A DNA stretch of 64,000 nt, taken from positions 3,835,872 to 3,899,871 of the forward strand of contig JAKJHU010000056.1 of NCBI GenBank assembly GCA_022316685.1, given 5' to 3'. Positions 1-12,808 of the stretch are shown piece after piece. The stretch comes from Progne subis subis (Eukaryota; Chordata; Aves; Passeriformes; Hirundinidae). The translations under genes were made by a program, and so were the position numbers. Under the pieces are notes generated by a model, which was not told the origin of the DNA, did no database searches, and saw nothing but the letters and a program-made list of their open reading frames with translations. Position 1 is the first letter of the stretch, and each line of letters begins with the position of its first letter.

Positions 1-2160
1 AGAAATGTGTCAAAGTACTGAAATCTTTCCAGTGTTGGAAAAGGTACACTGAGAAACTGTGCACACAGTATTAAAAAAAATACAGAACACAAAATATAAC
101 CATATCATAACTGCAGAGGTTTGTCTACAAATGTCTCATCTTATAAAATGCTTGGTATGACTAAACTCTGTGTGGCACAGGCAAAACTGAGTTTGACTCC
201 AATCATCAAACAGTTTTATTTTTTTGCACTTTCTTGGGTTTCTGCATATATTTGTGTGCTAGTGCATTAGATTAAGGGGAGATTTTGTAAATAGACGTCT
301 GTGAGTCAGGCTTCATGTCAGTTTAAAATTATCAGGAAGTCTCTAAAATGTATCCCCCCAGTTTTTGGTGCCTACACAGAAACTCTTGAGACCTGAGGGC
401 AGCATATAGGACTGATAATATTTGTGTGGGAGACAGGCAGAGAATTCCCTAGGAGCAAAGCAAAAAGCCCAATAGTTCCCTGCATTAGCAGAGCAAGTGT
501 TCTTAGCTGCCTTGAATAGGAGAAATTATCACCTAAACCTCCCGAGCCCAGCCTGCTGGGGTGATGTAATTAAATTATATGCAATTAAATGCTGTAAGTA
601 GCACACCTCGAAGACAAAGGGCAGGTCAGCCCTAGGTGATCCTCTTTGACACTGCAGGGTCCTAGGGTAGCTCTTTCTCCCCATAAATTAGCAGCTTATG
701 CTGGGGCCTCCAGGCTTACAAAGTATTGTAGGTATTGGGATTTTGTGGAAATCTGTCAGGTTCCTGGAGCTTCTAGGATGTTCCCAGCACAGGGTGTTTT
801 GGGGACTGGAGGTGGAGGACCAAAAGAGCTGAGAGGTTCTTGTGTAGGCTGTACATCCTGGAGTCACAGCTGAGGGTTTCATCTCTGTGGTTCCCCAGTT
901 CTGGGGTTGGGTTCCTGAAATAATGAACCAGATTTGCTAATGGCACCACAGTAAGTGGTAAAGTTACATGAGTCCTGGATTGCCATTTAAATTAATCTGT
1001 GATTTTTGGCCTGACCCCTTCAAGCTGTTTACCTGACCTGACAGATGTGGCAGGCCAGAAATCAAGGGAGTGCAAAGATTTTTTGCTGAGAAGTTTAGGA
1101 GAGAAACTATATAAGGCAGTTGCTGCTAAAAAGATAAAAGTCTTATTATTTTCTTAGTTAGAATCCTAAACAGAGAGAATGAATTGAGGGGGAAGAGGCT
1201 GATAAATTTACACTCCTGGAACTCCAGCAAGACCTGAAATTAATGATGTGATTGTACCATCTGCTCTGGGCTTTTACACAATGTAGAATGTGTCTTGTGG
1301 GCTGCAGGGTGATCTGGTGGCTAAACTTGTCACTGAGGCAGTGGTTCCCTCTGCCTACCCCAACCCATGTAAAATAGTCAGGCCACTGCAATCTATTCTT
1401 TTGATCAGATTTGTGCTCACCTTAAAGAAATAGGTCAGAAAAACGTGCTCTTTTTAATGAAAGCAGGAATAAATAGATAAAATCTTTTTGACAAGTTTAT
1501 AAAGCTCATATTTTCCTCTTCAAATGAATAACGTGCACAGAACCTGTTACTCAGCTTGCCTGGCAACTTGATGACTCCTGAGATATGCTGGCCTACCTCA
1601 GTGAATTCATACTCTTCCATGGGAGATTGAGGCCTCGGCAAAATTCAATGTGGAATGAAAGTCCAGCCGTGTTCACATGCCTTCCATGGGGAAACAGCTG
1701 CTGCATTTTAACGTTTGACTGGAGAAAAAAGTAGATTAGAAGGTTTTGGTGTCCTCCCTGGAGCTTCATCCTTGGCTGAACAGATAATAACTCTCTAGGA
1801 AAACACTTCAGCAGTCTGGTGCTTTCATCCTCCTTCCCTGTAAACCCCAATCTTTTCTGCTTTTCTCTGAGGAGGTGAGGAGGGTAAACATCTGCAATTA
1901 GCAGATGATTCTGCATTGAGGAGCTTGAGAAGATTCAATTTGCATTTTGGGGATGCGGTACTTTTGAAATGACTGGATCCTAATCCTCACCTGACATCCC
2001 TCGATGCTGCTGAGCAGCTGATGCGCTGCAGGCAGGATCCCGTTTGGCTGGGGATCTGCTCGGTGGTTTTGGCATGTTTCCTGCAGGTCTGATACACATT
2101 TTCAGTGGGGAAAACCAAGAATGGTGCCTTAAAGACATGGAGTAAGGCTATACAGTCTTA
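1..2160. other. Non-coding stretch upstream of the LTR
   Basis: I see no exon, RNA gene or recognisable transposon here. Base composition is AT-rich with mixed short motifs, and all open frames are under 110 codons and do not look like any family I know. The region is read as intronic or intergenic DNA on the 5' side of the DPP6 short-isoform promoter. Confidence 0.6.
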
Positions 2161-2947
2161 TGAAAATATCCTTTCGAGAAGGATATTTCTCTCTGAAGGA
2201 CTGTCTTGGATTTTGTAACCTAGAAATGTGTATTCTATTTCATCTGTTGCAAGCTGTTTTTTGGTAGATGCTTTTTCCTTCTCTTGTAACCCCAGGGGGG
2301 AGGGGGGCAGATGCCTTCTGATAATGGCCCAGCCATTAAATCCAGGTGGGGCAGTGTTTCTTATCTCTTTCACCACCCCTCCATCCCCCAGGGGGACATC
2401 TTCTGATAATGGGCCATTAGGGCCCACCAGTGACATGACACATTCCATCATCCCATTGGGAGATGCTGCACACAGTGGGGAGGAGCCAGCTGTTCCCAGC
2501 TAGATAAAAACTGGGACTGAAGGACACAAGGGATCCTGTTTTTCCACTGGATTTCCAGAGGAAGACTGGACCCATCTCACCACCACTGGACTTTCTACAG
2601 GACCATCTCTACTCCACAGAACCACATCTGTTACTCCAGGAGGATTTATTTGGACTGCTTCCAACACCCTGACCGCCAGGTCGTATCCCTGACTCTGCCA
2701 GGGTTTTCTCCCAGATTTTTGTTTGCTTCCTTGCTGCTTTTTGGTTTGTTTGTTTTGGTTTTTTGTTTGTTTGTTTGTTTTTAAATATAAATATTCCTAG
2801 TAAAGAATTGTTACTCCTATTCCTATATCTTTGCCTGAAAGCCCCTAATTGCAAAATTATAATCATTTTTGAGGGAAGGAGATTTACATACTCCATTCCA
2901 AGGGAGTGGCTTTCCTTGGCAGACAGCTGTCTTTAAAAACCAAGACA
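2161..2947 (+). mobile_element. Solo LTR of a songbird-type endogenous retrovirus
   Basis: The element begins TG (2161) and ends CA (2947), the expected LTR termini, and measures 787 bp. Its 3' part, with phrases such as TTTGCCTGAAAGCCCCTAAT (about 2830-2849) and the run through GAGGGAAGGAGATTTACAT, resembles LTRs widespread in passerine genomes; this match is from memory. A TATA-like TAGATAAAAA lies at 2501-2510. A T/TTTG-rich stretch lies around 2740-2785. A near-repeat of CTTCTGATAATGG occurs at 2315 and 2400, each preceded by a C/G-rich run. No gag, pol or env sequence flanks it, so it is a solo LTR. I found no convincing target-site duplication (TCTTA before, AAGAC after), so either end may be off by some bases. 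The exact family is not assigned. Confidence 0.75.
2164..2188. repeat. Perfect 10-bp inverted repeat at the LTR 5' end
   Basis: AAATATCCTT at 2164-2173 is followed after 5 bases by its exact reverse complement, AAGGATATTT, at 2179-2188. It lies three bases inside the proposed LTR start and could form a small hairpin or bind a dimeric factor. Confidence 0.85.
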
Positions 2948-4928
2948 AAGACAAATGCCAGAAAAATTCCTATCTGGGTATGTATTTGACCTGGTCATTC
3001 CAGGCTCTCTTTATAGCCATAGGAGAAAAAAAAAAAAAAAAATGCACATTAAGAGCATAATTTCTGCCCTAGGTTTCCTCAGGCTTTCTGTGGGATATGT
3101 TGATGGATAGCTCTTGACTAGGAAGGCACAGATCTTGTGGAGAGCTCAGGTGTGTATATATTCCTTTGGCCAGATGAAGCTGGAGCCACTGTCTGGTTTT
3201 AGGACTCTTTGCCATCACCCTGCAGGGTGCCAGAATAACTGCACATGTAATATTATGATGTTTTTCCTAAAGTGTGACAGAAGTCCATTCCCCTCCATCC
3301 CTGGGTTATTACTCAAATATCACCCTGAGGACTCTGGAATGACTTTTTGGGAATCCACTGTTATTCTTAAGCTTTTTTTGTTACGTCTCTCTGGAGAAGC
3401 AGTAACACGCTTAGTGGCTTGACCTCAGCTTCCCCTTCTCATCTTATTGGGCTCAATTGCTCTGGCAAATGCTACAGTGGTTTGTGGGTTTGCCATATAT
3501 GCCCATTCTTTGTAGTAAGCACTGAAATGCTTTTACCAAACCATGCTTTCTTTTCTCATTCAGTGTCCCCTCTGCCCTTCCCTGTTACTGAGGCAAGACA
3601 AGGTAATGCAAAGCTCCCATCCCTACCTCACTCTCTGGCATCCTTTTTAATAAACAGACATTGCTTTAGGCACCTCCTCCCCCTTTGGAGCTGTGGTTCA
3701 AATGGTTTAATAATAAAATATACATTTATGTTGTCACTCACCTTCATTTCTTCTACGTTCTTGGAGTGATACCAACCAGCCTGAGTGATAGATTGCATTT
3801 TAATTTATTGAACTGTTCTTTCACCTCTTTTCTTGATACATCTGCCTTTGTGAGGACTTTGGCTTCATTACCTGTAAAGTGTCACCTTGGGATGGATATT
3901 TCCCATTCACCTTCTGAAGTGGCAGAGAAATGAAAAGAAATTCATTTAGTTTCTCTGCACTTGGACTGAATCATTCATCTTCTCATTCTCTTTGATCGCC
4001 ACTTTTACACCACAGGATTGCTGCTAACAAACTTTCCTGTGGGCATCCTGCTGCTGGGGAACTGGGATTATTTCTCACCTTTATAGTCGTGGTTAATTCA
4101 TCTTCACCTCCGTCCCAGCCCGTTTTCTGTAGGAGGTTTGCAGTAGACACAGAAAGTAGAAGTGCACATGAGGAAGTGACTTTATTACTTACCTCTCTTT
4201 GCCTGAAGGTTTTTCTGGCCTGACCTCATGCATCCTGCTGCTTAATATTTAGGGAAAGCTCTCTGGTAGTTTTCTGGACTGTCTTGGGTTCTGATAAACT
4301 ATGCCTTTTTAGATCATTTTGTAACATTTATTTTTTTCCCCCAACGGTACCCTGAGGGGAAAATAAGGATTGCTCATATTTTACTGTGACTTTTTAGGTT
4401 ATTTAGAAACTCCCTAAAAGGAAAATTTAAGGAGAATATAAAAAAATATCTTAAACCAGCAGGGCAGTAGGTAATGATCACCTTGCTGTAGTTCCTAGAG
4501 GTTTGTAAAGTCTGTAAACAGAAGCAGATGTTGTACAAATGAGGAAATGACCCATCTCCTGGAGTCTGAAAGTCCCTCAAAGAGGAAGGGAATTACTGCT
4601 GTTACTGCAGGACTTTCCCTCTCCTGGGCAATGAGTGAAGGGCTCTCAAATTCCCACCTCTCTGCCCTGTTTGGTTGTCCTCTGTCTACCTAGATACAAG
4701 AGAGGGTTATATCAGGACAAATATTTCTGCTGCTTCTAGTAGAATGTAACTCCAAGATCAAGCTGTTCAAAATGTGGCTGCTTAAACTTGTTGGCTCAGT
4801 CAGCACTAATTACAGAGGCAGTGATTGTGTGATGCTGGAATTATGTAATTCTCTCATTCTGCCTTCCCTGATTTTATTTATTCTCATTCTACGTTCTATT
4901 CTTGGCATCAAAGTCTTGTCTTTTTCTG
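2948..4928. other. Non-coding stretch with an A17 tract
   Basis: No gene is supported. A run of 17 A lies at 3026-3042. The open frames at 3.1-3.9 kb are about 60-116 codons, carry no recognised motif and overlap in different frames, as expected by chance. Confidence 0.6.
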
Positions 4929-5085
4929 TTTTTGGTTTTTTTTTTTTTTTTTTGGTGTTTTTTTGGTGTGGTTGGTTGGTTGGTTTTGTTTGTTTGTTTG
5001 TTTGTTTTGGGGGGGTTGTTTGTTTGTTGTTGTTTTGGTTTTTTTTTTTGTTTTTGTTTGTTTGTTTTGTTTTGTTTTGGTTTTT
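4929..5085 (+). repeat. T-rich/(TTTG)n low-complexity tract
   Basis: This is nearly all T and G: a T run, then GGTT and GTTT repeats and a G7 run around 5009-5015. Its translation gives only artificial Phe/Val/Cys-rich frames. The complementary A/C-rich tract at 5505-5636 lies about 420 bp away. Confidence 0.9.
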
Positions 5086-5449
5086 CAGTTCAGCAAAAAT
5101 GGAAATTTATAGATATGGACCAATTCCTGATACAAAATTGACTTTTTTCCCCCAAAATTTAGCCTTTAGGGTGGACTACATTGTATTGAGCAACACTGGG
5201 GTTAATTTTTCTCTCAGGCTATTTGTATTTGTTCTTGTTGGACTATTCCTTCTTAGCCTTGCTTGGCAACAACTAAACAACAGCAGTTATCTGATCCCCA
5301 TAAATACATAGTTCTGCTCTTTGTAGGATTAATCATCTGACATGATTCTTCCAAAGCACCTTTTGGCCTCCTTTCCTCAGTTGCCAAATATCTTCTATCC
5401 ATTGCTATGATATTATTTATTTTCAGTAACAAAGGTGTGCATAATTTTA

Positions 5450-5469
5450 TTTTTTTTTTTTTTTTTTTT
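5450..5469 (+). repeat. T20 homopolymer
   Basis: A plain run of 20 T lies between the two low-complexity tracts. Confidence 0.9.
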
Positions 5470-5504
5470 AATCTGGTGGGTAAATCAAGCCTTCTTAATT
5501 GGCT

Positions 5505-5636
5505 CAAAAAACAAACAAACAAACAAAAAACAACAACAAAAAAACAAAACCAAAAAAAAACCAAACAATCCCCCCCCCCCAAAAAAAAAAAAAAACCAAA
5601 CCAAACAAAAACACACACACAAAAAAACCCAACCAC
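5505..5636 (+). repeat. A/C-rich (CAAA)n low-complexity tract
   Basis: This consists of A runs, CAAA and CAA repeats, a C10 block (about 5571-5580), an A15 block and a short (CA)n. It is the rough reverse complement in composition of the tract at 4929-5085, so the pair forms an imperfect inverted repeat. Confidence 0.9.
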
Positions 5637-8600
5637 CCTGGTGCATTTAAAGTAATAGTTAACACAATTCTTCCATTTCGTCAGGGCCTTAAAACATGGA
5701 GAAAATGAAATTGTGAGTGGCTTTTGGTTGGTTGGTTTGGAGTATTGTTTTGGTTTTTTAATTTAGTGGATTCAGATTTGCACCTCTGTAAAACACAACC
5801 GTTTTCAGTTTATCCTTCCATTGGAGCTACTGGAAAACAGCTCTGTGCTCTTAATTCCAGATCATGTTTGCAGCCTGGATTAAGCATCACTTAAAAGACA
5901 AAATAGTCAGACTTGCTGTGTTTTACATTAAGTGGGGTTATTTCTTTTTAACCAGCACCTCTTTGTAACCCTAGGGAAGGGTTACCTAGGGAAGTTCACC
6001 ATTCTTTCATTTTCTACCCCAGTCTTTGAACAGAGAATCTGATATGATACATTTAGCAGCTCTGATGCTGAACTTTTCTGTTGCACTCTTTTGTGACTAT
6101 ATGCTTTATACTCAATTTTATATTTCATTCTTGGGAGATTTTATAATGTATTCGATTCTGCTACATTAGAAGTGTCTTTCAGATTACATTCTCGTAAAAA
6201 ATTCTGTATTCACTAGGACTAGACTCTTCTCCTTTCTAGCCCAGAGATTACAATTTCTGACCCACATGAAAAGAAGCTATTGTCCAGTTTTCAAGCCTTA
6301 GAAAAACATTTTCCCTAACTGGTTCATCCTGTGGAAGAATGAGGAAAACAACCCTCAGCAGCCATCCCTCAACTTTTGTGTCACTACCCAAGCTCCTCCA
6401 GCACTACTGGAGGAGCATGGAAACCCACAGAAAGATGAATCCAGCATTTGACTGAGTGGGCTCACTGCGGTGAGGAATTTAGAGAAGTTTCCATGTACCC
6501 TGTAGACAGTAAAGAAAATTGTCCAGTTCGTCAAGATGCTCGCCTACTCAACATGCACAGGCACCTGGCAAAAGAGAAACCGTTTCCAATAGGAAGATTT
6601 GGGTTTTTTTTCTCACTCTGGAAATTCTTTATCCAGCCACATCTCATTAATAAAAAAGAAAAAGGTATTTCTGAGTTACTTAGAGCGCTTGAGAATGAAA
6701 AGAATGTAATGAAAAGAAGATAATGGACAGAACTTGCTTGAGCAAAGTTACCAGTTTAAAAGAGTACAGGAAAGGAAAGGTCAGGTCTAGGTCTACACAG
6801 AAAGTCTTCTGCAGAGATGTAGTTAATAAAAAAAAAAGTTCCTGATTCAACATCCAATGCCTCCTCTCTGCCTAAGCATGAGTATCTTAATCAGCAGATA
6901 AATAAATAACTAGAGCAAAGCCAATTGTTGCAACTCTGAGGAATTCACCGCAGAGAATTGAACACCAGAGATGGGGATGAGGGGATGTAATTAAAAGAAA
7001 TTGGAAATCTTAATAGGTAGAAATAAAAACTGAGAACTTTCTATCAATGAGTAATCTTGATTGCAAAAGTTGTTGCAGATGGCTTTCAGCCTTTGAGGAT
7101 TTCAGCTGGGAGGTTCTTCAGCAGCACAATGAGCTCTGCAAGTGCTGACCCTTTGTAAATACCTAAACTAATCTTCATCTGAAATGTCAGGAGAATTGGG
7201 AAACAACTGACACTCACCCGTGCTTTTCTCAGGTGTGTTTCACAAAAAGCTCCCAGCAGACCCCATGGAGCTGTTCACAAAGACATCAGTAATCTTCCCA
7301 ACCTTACTTCTTGTACTTGCGTTAAAAATGAAAATGTGCTGGTGAAATTAATGCAAAATTCATTCGGGAACATAATTAAAACCCTTTTCTGATAGTCTTT
7401 ACACTGCTGCAAGCATCCCTCACTTCTCTCTTTCAAAAAGGATATAATAGTCCTTTTTAAGTTTTGTTATATTTGAAAGAGGAGCATGTAAGTGCTCTCT
7501 ACTTTTTTTTTTTTTTTTTTTAAAAACCAATTTTTAGTAACCTAAAATGCAAATTGGATGAGGACAATATATAATCTCCTGGCTTATTATTTTTGTTTCC
7601 TGCAGAAAAGATATGCTCAGTATTTTAATAGCACCATCTGTCACAGTAGCAAGCGCCAAGTTGCAATATTGATCTTGTCACTTTGGGGAATGGTATGGTA
7701 TTTAGGATTATAAATAACATTTTTCTTTGCTCTGTTCATGTGTTAGTTTTTATATAGAATCCAAACTCAAGAAACACTCTTGCCATCTAATAAGACAAGC
7801 ACTTTCTCCAAATCCACGGCAGAGTGTCATCAGGACCCGAAGCAGTATTTGTGTTATGACCTGTCACAGCTCAGTAGAGTGAATAACCCAATTGGTCTGT
7901 GAGATTTATATAGCAGCAAGAGCAGCCACAACTAAGCAAGTATCTTCTAGTGACTATAAGTCATCACTGGACACTAGTTTCCTCTCTTTAGGAGAGAAGA
8001 TTATGCTGATGAGATTTTAAATTAAGAGCACTCAAGCTGAGGTTACAAAAAACAAGCAAGCGCTGCATTTTTTGCAATTTTATGTGTTGAACAACAATCC
8101 TGCTTTCTTTTAAAGGCTCTGTCCACTTCAAATTGCTTAGATTTTGGTAAAAATTTTCATTTATCTTGTCTTGGGAAAGAGAACATGTGCTATTGTGTCA
8201 TTTTTTATCTCGAAATGGACTCTATGGAGAAGCAGGAAAGGTGGTGTTGGGTTTGAGGTTATCGTGAGCCTGGAAAGGTTTCAGCTTGTTGAGCTGCGTG
8301 ATTCAGAAAGAGACTTTTCCTGGCAAGGAGGAGACAATTCTCCTTTTAATGTAAAATCTTGTAGGTGTTTCCTCCCCTGTTTATATTTCTGGATGTAGAT
8401 GTGTTTCTCAGTGCACTAGGCAAAACTGTGATGCTCATGGATGGTTGAAGAAAAAGATGCTGGACAGATGTAAGGGGTAATTAAATTTTCAGATTGGTAG
8501 TGATGTTTTTCAGGATTCACAGGGCTGAGTACTTCTCTCTGTAATTCTCTCTTAGACAATCAACATTTTGATAATATGCCAGCATATTTTTTCTGCTCCA

Positions 8601-9354
8601 CGAGTTACTTTGCTTTGGGTTGGGTATTACATGAATTTTGTGCCTCATAAAGTAAGATTTCACCTGGGACTTGAAGTGTTAAAGTGTTAGAATAGAAATG
8701 CTTTTATACTGTTTTTTCTGTTGGTAGTTCTCCTGCTGCTGAACATGTATTTATCCTCTGCATGCAATTTCACTCACAACTTCAAGGCAGCTCCATGGTG
8801 CTCCTAAGTACTGCATTTTATAGATTTTCAGCAGTTGTCATTAAACATCTCTCTTGAGGAACAAAAATACCAAAAACATTTACACAAAACATGAAAAGCT
8901 TGTACTAAAATAATCCATTATAATCCCATTCTACATTTTTCACAGTCTGTGCAAATTCATTTCATCTAAGATATTACCCAACTATATTCGAGGTTGGGTC
9001 TGGTTCTTTTCTTCTGTTTCATTTCCTGTAACACCAGTAATTTTATGAAGTGTGGTATTTTTATTGCAGAAGAATGAAATCTGGTAAATAGTCTGCTGTG
9101 TGTTGGGATCTGGATAATCCATTCTCTACCTCATTGCTTGCTTTTTCTGCCTGGTTGTTCAGACACTTGCTCAGCCATTTCTGAGTATTAGCATTTAATT
9201 AAAGCAATACCTGGTGTAGAGGACAGCCAGGCTGTAGCCATGGTTGCAGCAGGAATTTATACAGATGGCACATCCAGCTGTTGTATGTGGATGCACAAAC
9301 GTTCTGTAGGATAAGTCTACAGAACTACAGGAAATCTCACGTGTGTGAAATTAA
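5637..9354. other. Non-coding stretch
   Basis: I see no exon or transposon. A run of 19 T lies at 7503-7521. All open frames are under 95 codons and unrecognised. Composition is AT-rich with homeodomain-like TAAT motifs, usual for introns of large neural genes. Confidence 0.55.
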
Positions 9355-9450
9355 GTGTGTGTATTTATAAATATGTATACACACACATATATATGTATGT
9401 ATAAATATAAATTTTTATATATAATGTGTGTGTGTGTGTATAAATATATG
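9355..9450 (+). repeat. Mixed TG/TA microsatellite
   Basis: TGTG repeats at both ends flank a TATACACACACATATATATG-type core and further ATAAATATAAA sequence. The alternating purine-pyrimidine pattern makes it a likely length-polymorphic locus. Confidence 0.9.
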
Positions 9451-11689
9451 AGTAGTTGCCAAAATCTCCACAGTGGTCTTAGCCTTACTTTTGAATACCA
9501 AATGTGATTTCTTTCCTGGTGTTTCCTGTGGTACAAAATATGAGCCCTGGGCAGCTCATAAGCTCTGTTTCATCATCAGCTTTTGCAGCCATAAGAATTC
9601 TGTCTGGGCAGTGTCCAGCCCATGATTTGTGGGAATTCATCCTGCTTTCCATGGACCTTAACATGATGGCAGCACTGTGGTGTGACAGGTTCAGGATCCT
9701 GCTTCTCCAGCAGGGAACAGTGGTTTAGAATAGGAATAGACATTATTTTGCATATTATTGAGTAGGAAAAATCCCCCAAAATACTTTTTTCCCTATTTTT
9801 TAATCGTTTATTTGGGGTTTTTTTCCAAGCAAAGGGGAGTATCCGCCTCGCTTTCTCCTTGCAAAATTGGCACAGGTTACTCCTGCATTCTTTGCCTTAT
9901 GTCTGTAATTATTCAATGCTAGTGTTTTCCTGTATGTGGGTCGCTTCTCACAGGTGGTAATTGCTGATGTAACCTCCTTTACTGATGCTCCACTAGCTCA
10001 GAGACTGTAATGCCTGGCTGCAGGTGGGAAAGGAGACAACAAGAACCATTGCTCTGTTTGAGGCGTGACACAATCAGCTTTTCATATATACTCCTCTTCT
10101 CTGTCTTTTGGTGGTGGAGGGAGCTGTGCTGTCATTAGCGGCCAGCAGGGTGTTGTAAGGGATGTATTTTTACAGAGAATTCAACTCCCCTGGTGCCTTA
10201 TGAGCCTGTCTGCCTTCCCAGCTGCAGAAAGTGGGGGAGGCTTGGGGCTGTCTGGGTCAGCAGGAACCAAACTGCTGGGGAGAATGGAAAACTGGCAATA
10301 ATCTCAGCTTTTCCTTTGAAATGTGGGGTGACTTGCCTGGCCTGAGGACACGGTGGCAGAATGAGGTTCTGCACAGAGCCAGGGCAGCAAGAGAGCTGCA
10401 AGGAGCTGAAGGGTGTGGGGTGAATGCCTGTGTTGTAGGTAAATGAGCAGAGGGAATGGAGGGAAAATGTTTATATGAACCTCTGTGATCACAGGAAAGA
10501 TTCTCTGTGTTTCACCAAGAGTTTCATTTGCCCTCTGTGCTATATTGCACAACTATCTGTCAAACAGCTTTTTTAAAGAGAACACAGGTAGCTTTTCCCT
10601 TCTGATGATCAAAGGAGAGATGCTATGAAGTTACCCAAAATGCCTGATTAAACCCAGATATCCCTCCTTCCAAATGCCTGGGGAAAAAAGAGCAAGTAGC
10701 AACCCTAGGGAAGCAGAGGAGGATGTGGTTAGTGCAGCAGGGAGCACAACCCAGAGCAGAAGCCCTGGTCAGAGGGAAGGAAAGATGGGCACTCTGAGTG
10801 CAAATTAATTAAGCAGCAGATTTAATCCACAGTCCATGGGCATGAAAGAAAACATGTCAGCCTTATTACAGCTAAAGTATTTATATCTGTAAATAGACTG
10901 TGTAAATTCACAAATGAAGGAGAGCATAAAAAACAGCTGTTTTGTAGATGGGGATGGATGTAGGAAGCTACATGTTCACTCACCAGCATTTTGGGAGTGG
11001 CTGGGAGGGGTGTGTGGAGACCAAGTTTGGTAGTTAAGTGATAAATGGGAAATGATTCTTGTCCTTGATTGTTAAGGAAGAGAAAAATAGAGGGGAAATA
11101 TTTTTCTCTAAGTATTATCAGAAAAAAAGTCTAGAGACAAGTGCTGTGACGCAAGTGATCTCTTGTAATAAATTGTGCTGAGTATCTCTTCATTAGAAAG
11201 GCCAAGAGGGTGGTTAAAAGTGTGAAAAATGCCAACAAGATAACTGCAGCAGGACTTGAGGGATATCCTGCTTCAGGGAAGGGCAGACTGGATGATGTGA
11301 CAGCAGCACTGCCAGCAGCTTCCCTGCCCTTACTGGCCCACCCAGACCCATCTTCCCAAAGTGAGTTTCTGGCTGGTGGGTGTCTTCCTTCCATGGTGTG
11401 GGTGTCCAAAGCTGAGGCCTTCCCCATGACCTTGGTGTCCTGAGGTTCCAGTGTTTATTTTTATTGCAGCCCTGGCTGAATTTCCTTCCCTTGAAATTAA
11501 AATTTGACAGGACACTGAGCATCCAGTGCCTCAGCCATGGGGTCTGGGGGGAGATGCGGTCCTGGAGCAGCTGTGGATGCATTTGGGGTGTAGAACACAA
11601 GGCTCAGGGCTGCAGAGCTTCCAGCTGTGCTGGCTGATGTCTGTAAGAGAAAGGCGTGCAGACGACCTACGCAATCAAGGCATCAGAGA
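9451..11689. other. Non-coding stretch
   Basis: No gene or repeat is recognised. The 11.1-11.6 kb part is somewhat GC-richer, with overlapping open frames on both strands (up to 128 codons). None shows a domain or a splice-site arrangement that would support an exon. Confidence 0.5.
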
Positions 11690-11963
11690 AAATAGGAATG
11701 GAAAGGATCTCTAAAGGTCATCTTGTTCACCCTTCTGTCCGAAGGCGAGTTTAATTATACCCACACCATTCCCCAGAGATGGTACATCTCCTCAGCATCT
11801 GCCTCTCTAAATTAAACCATCTGAATTCTTTCAAGTTTCTCCTCAGATATGATGCATTTTTGGAAAATTGTGAGCCTCTTCTGGACTCTTGCCAATTGAT
11901 GTGTGTCCTTCAGCAGCCCAGGGCTGGCTGTGGCTGGTGTCCTGCACACAGTCCCTCCAGCTG
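11690..11963 (-). mobile_element. Old CR1 LINE 3' fragment, reverse orientation
   Basis: Read on the + strand, the start (GGATCTCTAAAGGTCATCTT, 11705-11724) matches the reverse complement of the CR1 3' end. Further along, CTTCTGGACTCTTGCCAATT (11878-11897) and GTGTCCTGCACACAGTCCCTCCAG match the upstream part of the CR1 3' region seen in reverse, where CR1 typically reads CTTCTCTGGACTC then ACACAGTACTCCAG. The copy is highly diverged and has lost its terminal octamers, so it is an old insertion. No coding frame survives. Confidence 0.75.
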
Positions 11964-12536
11964 AAGAGAACCACACATTTCCAGTTTTGTTTCATGACTC
12001 CATAGATGTATTCAGCATTTCATAATTCCTCAGATACCAGTTTAATGTCTTGAAGAACTCTTGTTTGAGTTAAGGGCCTTTCTTTACTTACTTCTGTCAG
12101 GGTAAAATAATAGCTCAAGTCTGAGTTTGAAAAATTTCAGAAATTGCCTCAATATAAACAACTTTTGGTGGACTGAAAATTACTACAAAGTTTTTGATAA
12201 ATGGCAAAGTCTCTGTTTACAAGGAGATGCTTAGTGCAGCTGTGTTAGGCCAGGTCTCATTTAGCATCTCCATTTAATGATCCTGAAGAGGGAGTAAACA
12301 GTCTGTTAATGAATTTGTGTGTGGCTCTGTATAGGGAGGAACTGTGAGTAATAGGCAGGAAAGAAAAAGACTACAAAGGGACACAGAGATTATAAACACT
12401 CACAGATAATGAATTTAACTTCATCTTTGCGTAACACAAATTAATGTGTTTGGGTGAAAGGGAGGAAGGGAATATGCTTAAATAAACTTGGCCTACTTGA
12501 GAGCATTTTATGAGAAAAGTAGACTTGTATGCCATG
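11964..12536. other. Non-coding spacer between two CR1 pieces
   Basis: Nothing gene-like is seen. It is AT-rich unique sequence separating the reverse CR1 fragment from the forward one. Confidence 0.6.
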
Positions 12537-12808
12537 TACCTAAAGGGGGCTGCAAGAGAGCTGCAGAGGGACCTTTTAAAGGGGCATAGGACAAAGGGGG
12601 ATGGCTTTATGCTGAAGGAGGGTAGATTTAGATTAGATATGAAAAGGAAACTCACATCTCTGAAAGTGTTCAAGGTCAGGTTGGGTAGGGCTTTGAGCTG
12701 CTGGGTCTAGTGGAAGGTGTCCCTGCCCATGGCAGGGGAGTGGAACCAGATGATCTGTACGGTCTCTCCCAACGCAAGGAGCATTGCATGATTCTGTGAT
12801 TCTGTGTG
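12537..12808 (+). mobile_element. CR1 LINE 3' end, internally deleted
   Basis: The start (ACCTAAAGGGGGCTGCAAGA) is the CR1 motif before the 3' UTR. It continues with GATTTAGATTAGATATGAAA (12627-12646), GTGTTCAAGGTCAGGTTGGG (12667-12686), the GTCTAGTGGAAGGTGTCCCT block and the terminal octamers GATTCTGTGATTCTGTG. About 60 bp expected between the GATTAGATAT block and the TGTTCAAGG block are missing, so the copy has an internal deletion as well as the usual 5' truncation. It is non-coding and non-autonomous. Confidence 0.92.

Noticed and set aside
921..960. ATGAACCAG near 924 as another DPP-family first exon
   Set aside because: The frame stops after five codons.
2148..2957. Target-site duplication for the solo LTR
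   Set aside because: No matching 4-6 bp direct repeat flanks the proposed ends.
4772..5708. Phe/Val/Cys-rich and Lys/Asn/Thr-rich ORFs
   Set aside because: They are translations of T/G and A/C low-complexity DNA.
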